DNA of 64,000 bases from Macrothele yani (taxonomy: Eukaryota; Arthropoda; Arachnida; Araneae; Macrothelidae): positions 47,386,905 to 47,450,904 of the forward strand of contig CM077010.1 of NCBI GenBank assembly GCA_039090855.1, written 5' to 3'. The translations under genes were made by a program, and so were the position numbers. The notes under the pieces are model-generated. The model worked only from the letters and a program-made list of their open reading frames with translations, was not told where the DNA came from and ran no database searches. Of this stretch, positions 42,000 to 54,507 are shown one piece after another (position 1 is the stretch's first letter; the number at the start of each line of letters is the position of its first letter).

Positions 42000-43838
42000 A
42001 AAAAATTTTTTTGGCATAGCACTGAAAATTCTCAATTTCATAGTCATCTATTTCCACACACATTGGCAGCAAGTAGGCCAGATATCATTCTCCTTTGGTG
42101 AGGAAAGCACATGCTAGGAGGTGGACTCTCATGAAGGTTTTCACAGGCTGTTGTGTCTCTAACTGCACATAACTGCTCTGTAAGAAAAAAAAATTCCAGG
42201 AACTTTCAAAAAAAAAAAATGAAATGAAAAGTCAAGGGGACTTTTGAGGCTTGAAAAAAAAGGGAAATAAAATTTTAGGGCTTTTTCTAGATTCCAGGGG
42301 CTGTGTGAAACCCTGTACATAGTAATATGCAGGTACCTAGTGCATTTGCAAAGTTGTCAAAATGAAATTTTATAAAACTTAAATGCCAGCAGGGCACATA
42401 ATTTTAACAAAAGGGTGGGAAGAATGAGAATTTTTTTAAAACTGAAGGTAGGGTGTGCCACTCTGCAAAAAAATGCCTACCACTTCAGAAAGTTGTAATA
42501 AAAACAGGAATATATATTTCAGGAAAAGAAGTTGTCACCACAAATTAACTAGTCTGGAACTATAACAAAAAAAAAACAGCATAGTTAGTGGTCATTTGAT
42601 TAATGCTCAAGCTATTACAAAGCAGTTGTTTGGTGCCATAGTTAGAAGCATTTTTTGACTATGTGAGGACTAGATGTGAATAACAGAAATGAACAAAATC
42701 TATTCTTGTCTTTTTGTGTCCGGTAAGTATCAGCTATTATACACTGATCGATATTGTTGGTCTGACTTCAGTTTTTCAACACTTCAGATTCTGTTGAAAT
42801 AACTCCAGAAAATTACCATCTTGAAATGTTTTAAAAGAGAGAGTTCCAAACCTAAAAATTAAAGCCAAGACAATGGAAAAAAATCACATTCAATTCCTGT
42901 TATAATGAAGTTGCATCACAATTTAGTTCATTGTAACAGAAAATTCATTATAACCAATGATTTTATAACAAGAATTTACTCCCTACATCATATATTATTC
43001 TTGCATTACAACTGACAATTCATTATACGCCTGACTGCAATATACCAAGAATTGACTGTTATTTTATAAAGATGACAGGGTATACCAATCAGTCAAGTAT
43101 TCAATGTGCAAATCTTCAACAGAAAGAGTCGACTACTTGTGAAAATTCAACAAACAAAGAGAGAAGTCCTAATCTCTTAGATGCCCACAGTAGCACATAT
43201 CAACTTCTAAATCTACATATTTTCAAGAGAAAGGGCCATCTATTAGTAAAACCTCCACATACAGCTAATATACTAGACTGTTGGACCCATGAAATGTTTT
43301 CAACAAGTGAGTAACAATATCCATTATGCCATTAAAGGAGATTTTTGACTCATATGAGTTGTGTGTTATATTATAAAGATGGTGTAGTGTATTTGGTAAT
43401 GGTGGCAAATTTCCTTCATCTCACAATGTCTGTAACTCCACATAACACCAAAGATGATGAACTACAGTAAGTCTGATGGCATCACCTTAAACATATAGAC
43501 AAATCTGATTATGATAGCATATTAAGCTTACTGCAAAAATACAAGTTTTCACTAGTTGTAGGTTACTTCCATTGTGATGACTATATGAAGAAACAATGCT
43601 TATGCCTAATTACTTAAATTTTCTTATCAACCACGGTTTTGCTGATTTTGCCCTAGCTGTTTTATCCTTTTTCTTAGTATCCTTTTTCTTCATCTAGGAT
43701 GAAAGGCATGTAAATATTCAAATAGTATATGACATCATCCATTGTGTTAATGGTCATGGGCTTTCATCAGTTGTTTCCACACGCTCAACAGAAATGGTGT
43801 AAATGCCATGTTGTTGACAAGTTGAGAGGAACTTTAAT
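42000..43838. other. Intronic DNA, hAT-type end near 42316
   Basis: An inverted CAGGGTTTCACACAGCCCCT end lies at about 42297-42316, similar to other CAGGGTT ends in the window. No gene recognised. Confidence 0.35.
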
Positions 43839-43841
43839 ATA

Positions 43842-45132
43842 CGAGGGTTGTACCAAAAGTAATGCGAAAGTGGGAATAACATTTTTATTAACTGACAGGG
43901 ATCATTGAAATTGTACATGTTATTAGGGTAACTCTTCCTCTATAGTAACCCTTCTTCTTCATTGCAGGTAAATAATGGATTCCAAGCACAAGCAATGTGC
44001 CACCATTGAGTTCTTGACAAAGGAAGGGTGTAGGCTGTCCAACATCCACAGAAGGCTACAGAATGTTAACGTAGATGACACCACTAACAAGAGCAATGTG
44101 CACAGATGGATGAAGAAGTTTAAAGAAGGGGAAACCAGCATTGAAGACAAATCACTCAGTGGGAGACCATCATCTGTGACCACTGACACGAATCGTCAGC
44201 AAAGTGGATGAACTGATTCGCGCGGAGAGACGAGTCACAATTCGTGAGCTTGCTGCACAACTGGACTGTGGTCACAATACCATACAGAAGATGGTGGAAG
44301 ACTTAATGTATCGGAAAATGGGTGCAAAGTGGTACCTTAACAGTTGACACCTGATTTGAAGGAGAGAAGGGTGGAAGTTTGCTCTGATCTGCTAGAAACA
44401 TTTGAAGCCAATGAAGACAATTTTTTTTTTCTGATCTGGTGACAGGGGATGAAACGTGGGCATATCTTTACAATCTGGAAATGAAGAATCAATCCATGAA
44501 ATGACGTCACACCTCTTCACCAAGGCCTAAGAAGTTCAAGAGCCAGTGATCAGCACAGAAAGCATGGTGACTGTTTTTTGGGATGACAGGGGTGTCATTC
44601 TCCTTGATTTTCTGGAACGTGGCCGTACTGTGACCAGCAAGCAGTATATTGAGACACTCAAGGAGCTTAGAGAACCATAAGGAGGAAGAGACCGAACAAG
44701 AATCTGAAACGGATCCATATTCACCATGACAATGCGAGACCACACACATCTTTAGCAACAAATCAGGCAATCAGAAGATTAGGCTGGTCAGTGGTCCCCC
44801 ATCCATTCTCCAGCCCAGATCTGGCACCCTCAAATTTCCACATGTTCGGTCCAATGAAGGACGGTCTCCGGGGACAACGATTTCATGACACAGATGAAGT
44901 GAAACTGGCTGTGAAGAAGTGGGTACAACAGTCCACACCTGAATTTTTTCAAAGAGGATTGGAGAGTTGGGTTCAACAATGGCGCAAATGCACCGCTTGT
45001 GATGGAGACTATGTTGAGTAGTACCTTTGTACAGAGAAAGAGTTACTCTACCAACACGTGCAATTTGAACGACCTCTGTCAGTTAATAAAAAAGTTATGC
45101 CCACTTTTGCATTACTTTTGGTACAACTCTCA
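43842..45132 (+). mobile_element. mariner transposon, inactive
   Basis: Inverted ends CGAGGGTTGTACCAAAAGTA and, inward from 45132, TGAGAGTTGTACCAAAAGTA, flanked by TA on both sides. 1291 bp is the usual mariner size. The transposase starts at 43975 (MDSKHKQCATIEFLTKEG); its HTH region includes NVHRWMKKFKEGETSIED. The frame then breaks near 44210. Later pieces are HHDNARPHTS (second catalytic D, about 44725) and SSPDLAPSNFHMFGPMKD (44791-45021), where the third catalytic aspartate of the D34D triad is asparagine. Stops and frameshifts plus this change make it dead. Confidence 0.93.
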
Positions 45133-45139
45133 TATATGG

Positions 45140-46290
45140 AAAGATTCTAAAATATCAAGTTTTAGGCTGAATCTGGTTTGACAATCAGTTTCGCTTCTTT
45201 AAAGAGAAATGTATGATGATTTTCATGACAATGTTTAGCCATCAATGATATCTTTAGATCACAATTCTGTATGTATGTCGTGTGCTCCTTCAATTGGTAA
45301 TGCAAGGCACTATGGTCTGTGCTATATATGAAAGATCACATTCCAATGGAATTTGGTAAATTCTCCACGAATTTATATCTTCAACATGGTCCTTTGCTCC
45401 AAATAAAAATCGTTTTGTTCATGAGTTTAAATATCACTTTAAAATTAAAATTTTTGAGAATTTTTGAAATTTTGATAATGGCAAAATTCTCTCATAATGG
45501 GCGTGCAATTGGAGTTAACGTGGAGACAGGGTTCAGTTTCCAGAATTCTTTATTTGCCCTGTCCATAATTGGAGGACAATATCCTCATTGTTCTGGAAAA
45601 GCTTTTAAGAAAAATAAGTTCTTTTTTCAAGCTGTCTTTTTCTGAACATATATTATATGTACTACATGGAATTCACAAATTTGGCTGAGTCATAATAAAA
45701 TCTTTAAAATGAAATAACCACAAACTGAAATGAATAGCACAAAATGTAGTGCAATACTACTAGCAAGTTCACAGGCAATGCCTCCCAAACTAACAGTGCA
45801 ATCTAATGATGAAATACGAAATTTGGCAGTAAATAACTAGCAGATGTACAATGTTTTAATAAAAACAATGGCAAACAAAAGCAATGCATTATAATCTATC
45901 TCATTTTTGTAAAACAAAGATGTGTAGGGGGAAAGCAAATATCAGATACTTAAAGTTGATTTTTCATGATATGGAAAACAAAACTGCTGAAGTTACGAGT
46001 TCTTAACATAATTTTGATAGAAACAGAAATTATTGATGCAGTCCAGTCATGCAATTTACTGCTTGAAATCACAGATTCAATGCAACTTGCCACTCCTAAT
46101 TATTTATTTACATTCAGATAAATCTGTGAAAAAAAAAAACCCCAAAAAAAACAGTAAAGCTCTATGCCTAACATAAACTCAGCACATAAGAAATATTTTG
46201 TACTTTCTACAATTGCACTACCAAATAAATTCATCTGACTGCAATAATACAGGACAAATTAACATAATACACAACTGTTGTTTTTTCTTA
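45140..46290. other. Intronic DNA, nothing recognised
   Basis: No element end or exon beyond the SEC14-like exon that follows. Confidence 0.4.
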
Positions 46291-46296
46291 TTTTAC

Positions 46297-46377
46297 CATT
46301 TATGACGTATGCTTTCTTCAGTCTTTCTGGATAGTTGTCTTCAAAAAGTTTCACCAGCTGAGTGATCATGTCCACAG
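46297..46377 (-). CDS. SEC14L: SEC14-like protein exon: CRAL-TRIO core
   Basis: The exon encodes VDMITQLVKLFEDNYPER then LKKAYVIN, matching the AVEAY..FL..FEENYPE.LKR..VV helix-strand segment of CRAL-TRIO domains. The acceptor is TAAATATTTCAG (ending 46378) and the donor GTAAAATAAG from 46296. 81 bases, phase 1 in and phase 1 out; the last base plus CT of the next exon gives alanine (YVIN-APAFFP). The fit with exon 36644-36730 is exact. Upstream it should join the exon near 50494 or an unseen small exon. Confidence 0.95.
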
Positions 46378-47062
46378 CTGAAATATTTAATCTAAATTTC
46401 AGTAAAAATCATAAAATGCAGATTTTGTGGAGAACAGGACATTTACAGAAAACGGAACTTTAATGAAATATGAAGACATAGCTTATTAAAAAATGATACA
46501 CACAACTGTCAAAAAATAAGTAGATTCAATAAAATAAAAAAATAAAACTTTCAATGATAATAATATGTTACACCTCTAAATTTTACTTCAGTCAGAACTG
46601 GTAAAACAAAATAATGACATATCAACTAGAAGCATAGCACCAAATTGTACATGTCATAATACTCTTTTCATAACACAGAAGATTTGTCCATTACCAATTG
46701 CTTTGGTCCCTGGATATTGATCTGGTCAAAAAAAAAAAATTCTCAGTCCATTACAGCAAATATTCTTGCTTCACCAAAATATTTGAAACATCCAAAGCTA
46801 TCAGAAATATGTACTGAATTGCCTGTGGTTCACTGGTCTTTATGTAACATTCCCTCAGAAAAAATACTTGGAAATAAGAATTAGATGTTTTGAGAGTCAT
46901 TAATCTTGTGTATGGATGTTGTACATATATAAAATGACAAAGTTTTCATGAAGTTGTTGAAATCCAAGAATTCTTAATTTTTCTAAAAGAGTTCTTAATG
47001 AACTGAATAGAACTGTATGCTGACTGTAAACTTTCCAGGCGTTTAAGGAAAAAAGGAGGTGA

Positions 47063-47095
<33 letters not shown>

Positions 47096-47544
47096 GTCTC
47101 TGAATGACAGTTTTCCTGTTCTAAAATTAACTTTGTGCCAAATGTAATGTATTATAGTTAAGTAAGTCTCACTGCTGTGATATGTTTGCCTTGAGTGAAA
47201 TTAATGAACTGCAATCAATCATTACATCACATAAATCTCGCGTGCATTTTGTGCTGTGTGTTAATGTAAAAAAATCATTAAATTATCTATTTTTATCATG
47301 AAACTTAATTTAAAGGTTTGAAGAAAATTAGGTGGTGCCTATTTCCGTTTGGGAATACTTGAAAAGTCAAATCTTAACCATTTAAATCCATGACAAAGGA
47401 CCATACTCTGAATGATTTAAAAATAACAAATACAGTAGCAAACAAAAGTATTTGGCAAAACACTTTTCGACCATAATATTTTTTTCTGCTGGACCAAATT
47501 GGGTCATCTTGGGATATGATATGTGATATTCAGTTGTAAACATG

Positions 47545-47685
47545 ACCCATATGCAGATTTCCCTGATTTTTACAAAAAAGGGTAATTTTCCCTGAGTTTT
47601 CCCTGATTTTTGGAACCATTTTCAAATTCCCTGAGAATTCCAGGTTTTCCCTGTTTTCCAGGTTGAGTGGGAACCCTGAGTGATT
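47545..47685. repeat. CCCTGA-rich dispersed repeat ending CAGGGTTCCCACTC
   Basis: Closely matches 7310-7433 (TTCCCTGAGTTTTCCCTGAT; CCATTTTCAAATTCCCTGAG; TTCCAGGTTGAGTGGGAACC). It is the end of a hAT-type non-autonomous element. Confidence 0.7.
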
Positions 47686-47733
47686 GCATGATGGAACATT
47701 CATAATGTTCCATCATGCAATCACTCAGGGTTC
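47671..47733. repeat. Perfect palindrome, 30-bp arms, 3-base loop
   Basis: GAACCCTGAGTGATTGCATG opens the left arm (47671-47700); its exact complement is at 47704-47733, around CAT. It overlaps the end of the CAGGGTT repeat, so it may be two element ends joined head to head. Confidence 0.95.
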
Positions 47734-47949
47734 GATGATGTTAATCATCTAGCAACATAAAGTACTGCTTATGCAAAGTAGCAATACGCAAAACACAGCT
47801 ATTAGGGTCGACATTGATAAACTCAGCAACCACCTGTATGTGGCACAATGATATTTAAGCAACTGTCCTAGAAGCAGACAACAAACATCATGCCTAGATA
47901 CACACACGTTAAAATATCGCAAAATGGTTTTTCTGTGCAGTGAATGCAA

Positions 47950-48341
47950 ATAAATTGCCTGTGCTGCTGCAAGGCTTTATACCAACTGATTTCCCCAGAG
48001 TTGTCAGCCCAAACAAAACACCATCCTCAACAACACCACTTGAGTTTGACCTACAAGAAACACAGCTGGGCATCCGAGATCATGTAGACCATGTTATGAG
48101 GATATAGATTTTATTGCTTATGTGTTGGTGCATCCTCACGTTGGAACATGGGAAGTGGCTACTGCATGTGGGCTGAGTCATGTGCATGATAGTCCTCCAT
48201 ATCCTTAATCAATCAGGATCCTATTTGACCGTACCAAGTCTTTTAACAACATGTCTTACAGGATAGTGATGCTGAACAGAGATTGAACTAAGGTGATTAT
48301 CTCCTGAATGCTGATAAAAAAAATCACCTAATTTTCATATA
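47950..48341 (+). pseudogene. Degenerate mariner-like transposase, part 1 (interrupted)
   Basis: Frame pieces such as LLQGFIPTDFPRVV resemble the HxQxLLPxDFxxR segment before the first catalytic D of mariner-like transposases. The reading resumes after the nested element (50083) with ILWTDEAKFNSSG. Confidence 0.5.
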
Positions 48342-50082
48342 CAATCGTGGCCAAAAGTCCTGCACCAGTAGACCGAAAGTCAATTTTTGATATTTGAAGT
48401 CACCTTATACAGCGTAATGGTAAAGTCAGGAATACATATTACACATCATTTTAAAGGAAATTTTACGCTGAATTCAAATATTTTTACAGAATGTTATTAC
48501 CAGTAATAGAAGTGAAGTTACAAGCAAAAATGTGCAAGTGAGGAAACACAAATCCAGTTCTGGAAAAGCGTTCGCACCCCTCCAATTCACTATAGCTTTC
48601 TCTGACGTCCGCTAGTGAGGTATAAAAGGATGTAGAATCGTTTGCCGACTTAGAACGCAGCTGCTTGTAGTCAGTTGACAGAAGTTTATGCAGAATTCCT
48701 GGTGATATTTGAATTTCGGAATGTCAAAGACCCAGAAATTGGTCTTGCCTCTTCAACCCAGGGCAAAAATTATTACTTTTCATGAACTTGGGGATTCAGT
48801 AGTCGTAAAATTGGTATTAAATGTGGCTGTGATCAATCCACTGTCTTGCGCACCATTAAAAGAGTGGCAGAAACTGGATGTGTGGGGAACAGAAAAAGTA
48901 CAGGTCGACCAAGGCTGTGTACTGAACGTGATGATCGCATGTTGATTCGTCGTTCCTTAAAATCAAAGTTTAAAACAGCCACTGATTTAAGAAATGAGTG
49001 GGAGAATGAAGTAAGCATTGTTGCATCTGCACATACAGTTCATCGTAGGCTACAAGCAAATGGACTGACTGCATGAAAAGCTGCATGAAAGCCTTTCCTT
49101 ACTAAACAACAACGGCTCAAAAGAATTGCTTGGGCCAAGGCACACAAGAATTGGACTGTTGATGAATGGAAAAATGTTATTTTCAGTGATGAAACAACTG
49201 TTACTATTTCTGCTAATAATGGAAATAATTATGTTTGTCATCGGGCTGGTGAAAGATATAAGGTATGCTGCACCCACCCAACAATCAAGCAGCCACATTC
49301 AGTGATATTATGTTCCTGTATTTTAGCCAGTGGTGTTGGCCATCTGCACATTGTTGATGGCACTCTGAATTGAGCGAAATATGTGGATATTTTGGAGTCC
49401 AAACTGCTACCATCTGCAGAAGACATGGGTTTGCGAAATTTTATCTTTCAGGATGATAACGTGCCATGTCATCGGTCAAAGTTGGTTGACGAGTGGTTTA
49501 ATTGAAAAGTTATAAGAAAGCTTTAGTGGCCTGCACAGTCACTGGATCTTAATCCCATAGAGAATCTGTGGGTGAGACTGAAGCAAAAGATTTGTCACCA
49601 AGGATCCACATCTAAAACAGCATTAATTAAGACTGTAAGGGCCGTATGGCATCGTGTTATCACCAATGGGTAACTAGAGAAGTTCATTAGTTCCATGCCA
49701 AGGAGGTGCACTTTGTTACTGAGAAATCGTGGTTATCCAATTAAATATTAAAGCGTACTTAGCTTGTTGATAAGTTATTTCAAGTGCCCTGCAAGTTTCA
49801 ATATTGTACTATGCAGTAATTTTACGTTAAATGCATTGTACACTAATTTCACAGATTCCACTATTTTTTTGCTTTTTATGACTAGACACCGTACTTTTGC
49901 TTGTAACTTCACTTCTATTACTGGTAATAACATTCTGTAAAAATATTTGAATTCAGCATAAAATTTCCTTAAAAATTTCCTAATATGTATTCCTGACTTT
50001 ACCATTACGCTGTATAAGTTTTGACTTCAAACATCAAAAATTGACTTTCAGTCTACTGGTGCAGGACTTCTGGCCACAACTG
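48342..50082 (+). mobile_element. Tc1-like transposon with ~190-bp inverted repeats
   Basis: Ends CAATCGTGGCCAAAAGTCCT and, inward from 50082, CAGTTGTGGCCAGAAGTCCT start long inverted repeats that continue to AGTGAAGTTACAAGCAAAA (about 48342-48530 and 49885-50082). The plus-strand transposase is frameshifted: QSTVLRTIKRVAETG and GNRKSTGRPRLCTERD (HTH/linker, 48846-49076), VIFSDETTVTIS (first D, about 49180), FIFQDDNVPCHRS (second D, about 49445), SLDLNPIENLWVRLKQ (E, about 49545). The triad is complete, but frames are broken and TGA/TAG stops occur. The right TA has mutated to AA. Confidence 0.9.
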
Positions 50083-50440
50083 AAGCATCTTGTGGACAGA
50101 TGAAGCAAAATTCAACTCTAGTGGAGTGGTGAGTTCAAAGAACCATTGCTGGGCCATAAAGAATCTGGGGAGTTGAATCATTCACTCATTAACCAATGGT
50201 ACACAGATATATGGTGTGGCACTTGGCAGAACACTATCATTAGGCCATTTTTTTTTTTTATGAACAAACTCTGATCAGTGACCACTTTATGGATCTCCTG
50301 CAAAATCAGTTGTATGATTGGTTGAAAAATGTATCATTAAGCTATTTGTGACGCATGTGAATGCAACTGGATGGAGCACCACCTCATCACACAGTGCCTG
50401 TACATATCTGGTTCACATTTATACATCCACATTTTGAAGT
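50083..50440 (+). pseudogene. Degenerate mariner-like transposase, part 2
   Basis: ILWTDEAKFNSSGVVSSKNH immediately after the nested element, then QTLISDHFMDLLQNQLYDWL and MQLDGAPPHHT (second catalytic D). Stops intervene. The block order matches the mariner-like copy at 62400-63300. Confidence 0.7.
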
Positions 50441-50493
50441 AAGTGGATTGGTACAGAAAATCTTATACAAACAATCTCCAATATGATACATAC

Positions 50494-50581
50494 CTTTTGC
50501 TTCTGTGACAATGCAAAACAGAACTCCATGAACACTTCCATTTCTTTTCCACAATATTTTCACACATTCAACTGATTCATC
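50494..50581 (-). CDS. SEC14L: Tentative SEC14-like exon (CRAL-TRIO beta strand)
   Basis: A segment between CCAAAG (acceptor, ending 50582) and donor GTATGT (from 50493) encodes DESVECVKILWKRNGSVHGV then LFCIVTEAK. It lies between two confirmed exons on the right strand; the acceptor is phase 0 and the donor phase 1, as both neighbours require. VHGVLFCIV fits the position of the hydrophobic strand VETITIIYD in SEC14-like proteins. The LEGLxxKHxxKP stretch that should follow is absent, so either the donor is further on (GTTTGT at 50472 gives a better length) or another small exon exists. Confidence 0.45.
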
Positions 50582-50849
50582 CTTTGGTGAGTGGATTTGA
50601 GAAACACTGTTCATCATAACTTATTCTTTTCAACACAAGATTTCAGCTTTCTCCCTTTTACATCCAACATTTAGCTTCACTCAGGAGATTAGAATTTAAT
50701 GACCAATTGAGCTTCTCTCATCATACAGGTGTAATCTACAAGGTATACAAATGGTGATCGTGGTTGCAAAACACAATGAAATCATGCATACTATTCTTAA
50801 CGGATACTGGAATCATCCTGAATCCATTTGAATTCAAAATGGAATCCCA

Positions 50850-51420
50850 AACATTATCAGATTTTTAATTCTGAACATTAAATCTACATTCACAGTTCTC
50901 TGCTAAAACAATTTACTCATCATCACTAAACTGCCTCAAAACAATTTTCAGCTCATCCAAAAATGTTTGTCTTCACTCACCTCCAAATCAGGAGAAACGT
51001 GCTCTACTTAAAGAATTATTCTGTGAAAAACATAATCACAAAATTATCTTACTTGTGAATACAATTGTAGTCAATCCTGTTGTTTTTAATCTTGTCACTC
51101 AAAATTACACCCACGCTGACTCTGTTTATCACTCCAGCCATTACTCTAAACCCCACACAAACCTTTCCACTCACTTCCAGTACATCAAGGCCTTTCCTTT
51201 TAGCTTAAGTCAAACACAACAGACCAAATATTCAATTACTTCACTCACTTTATCCTTTATTCCTTTAATATTCAACACCACAATCTTACACACATTCAGT
51301 TTATGTTATTCAATACACAGTGCACATCTGCAAGTCATTCCTCCAGTGGAGCAGCCTTCTCAAGCATGCCAGTATCACAGTCTTTTCTTTTTATTTTCCA
51401 TGTCAGAAAATTTGGGAGAA
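50850..51420 (-). pseudogene. Possible LINE endonuclease fragment
   Basis: Minus-strand pieces VLNIKGIKDKVSEVIEYL (about 51250) and HVSPDLEVSEDKHFWMS followed by KLF...QFSDDE (about 50950) resemble the start and the YAPQ..EKE.FW segment of APE endonucleases. Heavily broken. The pyrimidine-rich plus-strand ORF at 51055-51426 is its shadow. Confidence 0.4.
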
Positions 51421-51529
51421 AGGTAAGAAAAGGCAATTGCAAAAGAGACCACAGCTTAAAATTCCAGTAGATCATTCCACTGAAGGATCTCAGAAAAGAC
51501 ATAACAGTTCACTGAAGTCTTTAGGCTAG

Positions 51530-53205
51530 TACTACATGCTACTAGCCAGGAAATTTTTAATGCTTTCCTGAGAATGATTTGCAATTTTTTTGCTTCAATA
51601 ATGCACAATGCATTTATTTAACCTTATCGAATAGCATTCATGAATCAAAAAAAAAAAAAAAAAAGTTACTCTGTATCCTGCAAATTTCCTTAATTTTCTG
51701 CAGATATTTGAGATGTTTGTGGTTTATACCTAATAGACCATCTATTTCAACCAAGAAATTCCAAAAAGAAGTTTCATTAAACAAAACCTAAACATGGAGA
51801 AATGTTCCAGTCTGGCAAAATGGTGATGTCTCTGACAGAAAAGGGAGGTAAAAGGAATTCCTCCTTTTTTTTTTTTTTTTTTAACCCTTCTTATGCCCTA
51901 CTATAACAAAATTGATGACAGAATGGATTGTTGCAAATATAGCAAGTGTCTTCTGCAGCTGTCAAGCCTGGAACAGAGTGGACACCACATATTTTGGACT
52001 GTAACAGAGCCTATATTTTTGATTATTAAATTTGAAATCGTAAGATGAATAATGCATACTCATGAAGACTGAAGGACTGGGTGAGCTTGTGTGCCACAGC
52101 TCAAATGGAAAAAAATAAATTCCACAAATGAAGGACACAAATATGAACTAAACAAGAAAACATATGCTCTATGTTCTTTCATTTCTTTTCTTATCCAGCT
52201 TTTTTGACAAATTCATGGGAGTGATGGTGACTACAGGGACAATTTTTGGATGGCTTTGTACTGATCCTTAGAAGAGGAAGGGTCACTGCATGTGAGATCT
52301 GGATTAGGTAGATAAAAGATTTTAAAACAATTCATATGCAAAACTGCATTTCAACCACAGGGAATTATGGTGGTGAGATCTGTGGGTTTTCTAAAGACAT
52401 ACCTATAAAAATTTTATTTCTGTTTTCTCAAGATATCAGAGGAATCTGAAAACTTTTTATGTTATTAGTTTCTCTGCTTACAGAAAATGTGACGGAGAGC
52501 AACTATACAGATGGTAATGGCCAAGATAACTTTCATGCCAACTAAGACTCTTACTGATGTTAGTTGACATTAACAAAAACATCAACTAATACAGCATGAG
52601 TTTCAATTGGTGTCACTTTGCTGTTTTTAATATGCTGCAAAAAGTTCTATCATGAAGGGGACTGACATACCTGCAGGTGAGCAACATAACATTTTCTGAT
52701 TACATATGAGAAAGTTGTTTCACCTCACCAGTGATTTTTCTGGTTCAACCATGAGATGCACCAACAAACATAGCATGATTAAAAAATTGGCAGGGGAGGG
52801 GGAGAGGCACAAATAAATGTAAAGTGATGTTTTCCTTGGGAGGGGGCCAAAAAATGTACATTGATGTTTTACTTTTGGGTAGAGGCGATTATTGGAAACA
52901 GTTTCTCCATAAAACAAAATTTGTCTTTTAAGTGCATAATAAACTTTTTTTTTTTTTTGCTATGCATTACTCTTCAACTAATGCTGATAATGAACAGTCT
53001 GCTGATAATAAACAGTCTAGCATATTTTTTCCTAAGTTTTCAGAAAATAAAGTCCTCTTTTTTATTACAAATTCTTTTAAATGCCACTAATCTTTTTTCT
53101 GATACATGAGTAATGTTATATAATGGATTATCTATATGGATAGCATTTTGTCGTAGTTTTACATCCTCACAAAAAATGAATCACAGCCACATCTAAAAGG
53201 TGAGT
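51530..53205. other. Intronic DNA, nothing recognised
   Basis: Poly-A near 51647 and poly-T near 51869 only. Confidence 0.4.
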
Positions 53206-53214
53206 ATAACAATG

Positions 53215-53330
53215 TGCGTGTGTGTTTATAGTGCTCTAGGACTTTCCTCTTTGAACTTTGTAGCAACTCCATTAAGCATTCCACTCATATTTGCCATTCC
53301 ATCATAGGCTTGCCCTAGCATAAAAAATTT
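53215..53330 (-). pseudogene. hAT-related fragment (YDG..NMSG motif)
   Basis: Minus strand reads GQAYDGMANMSGMLNGVATKF, the GQGYDGAxNMSG block of a hAT subgroup different from the two larger elements. Only about 30 codons are clear. Confidence 0.6.
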
Positions 53331-53829
53331 TAAGTTGGGGGAGGGGCCTATTTGTGTACCTGTGAATTAACTGCCCCACATACTCCCTTTTTTGTAATCT
53401 GGCAGCATAACATCAAAGGTCTCTGAGACTTTATTATATTTATCTGTATAAAGTTTCCCTGTATCAGATTTAATATATTCAAGCACTAAGATGAGAGCTA
53501 TAAAACTTTTTCATAGAACATTTGTCACAAGAGGCAGGCTTAGATAGCACACAATATCATGATAGTTTTCTTTCCTGTTTTTACTCAGAACTATCTAACA
53601 GTAACTTTATTTTTCTTATTTACATAACTGAAGACAAAATACATGATACACTGGAGAGGCTAGATTCTCACTCCAAAAGAGCATTCATGAAAACAGACAC
53701 ATTTAATTTGAACACAGAACTGTATGTAGCAAAACATTTGAATTTGAGATACAGCACAATAAGATGTAATATATCAATAAAGGTTCTAAGTAATCCTAAC
53801 CTGGTTTCCAAGCCAGTTGCTTCATTGTA

Positions 53830-54500
53830 AAATTTTCTAAATCAAAAATAATGCTATGGGTTTCAATCTTTTTTCCTAGCTGAAATTAAAAATATTTTTT
53901 GTTAAAATATACATGACCACAAAATTCAATTTTTCTTGAACTAAACCTTCAAGTTCAAAAGCTAATAAGGCATTAAACTTCCACACAAAAAATGTAATTC
54001 ATGAAAAATGCAAGACCATACCATATTCGGTTCATATTACATGTGAATGTTATGAATTCCCGTTTCAGGGGTATCAGAAAAGTGAAATGAGAAGGCTTTT
54101 TTATGTAACTGATCAATTAGACCACAGAATTAATGTCAGCATTGTGATTCTAAAAAACAATCTGTGGATGTTTACTTCAGTTAAACAAAACAGCACTCTG
54201 CAAGCTAGTTAGAAAAAGGTAAAAATAAATAAACTTGATCAAAAGAGCTGAATGAACAAAAACAAGCATCTCAAAAACCATGTCTTAAAGGGGAGCAAGT
54301 TTAGTTTTGAATAAGTTAATAAAAGGAAAACATTTAGCAAAACAGAAGAATGAGGTAGATCCTCCATGCTATTAATATAAGGCACATATAGATGGCACAA
54401 CATTGTAAGTATCATCACATGTTCTTTTTCCTTTTTCCCCCAGCCAGAAATAAAGCAAGAATGGAAGTTTTTTATTAGTGCTAACAAATGGCACTGCATG
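53830..54500. other. Intronic DNA, nothing recognised
   Basis: No exon, ORF with family features, or element end. Confidence 0.4.
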
Positions 54501-54507
54501 TATAAGT

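Noticed and set aside
51055..51426. 123-codon plus-strand ORF
   Set aside because: Pyrimidine-rich shadow of a LINE endonuclease remnant on the minus strand; no start context or family match.
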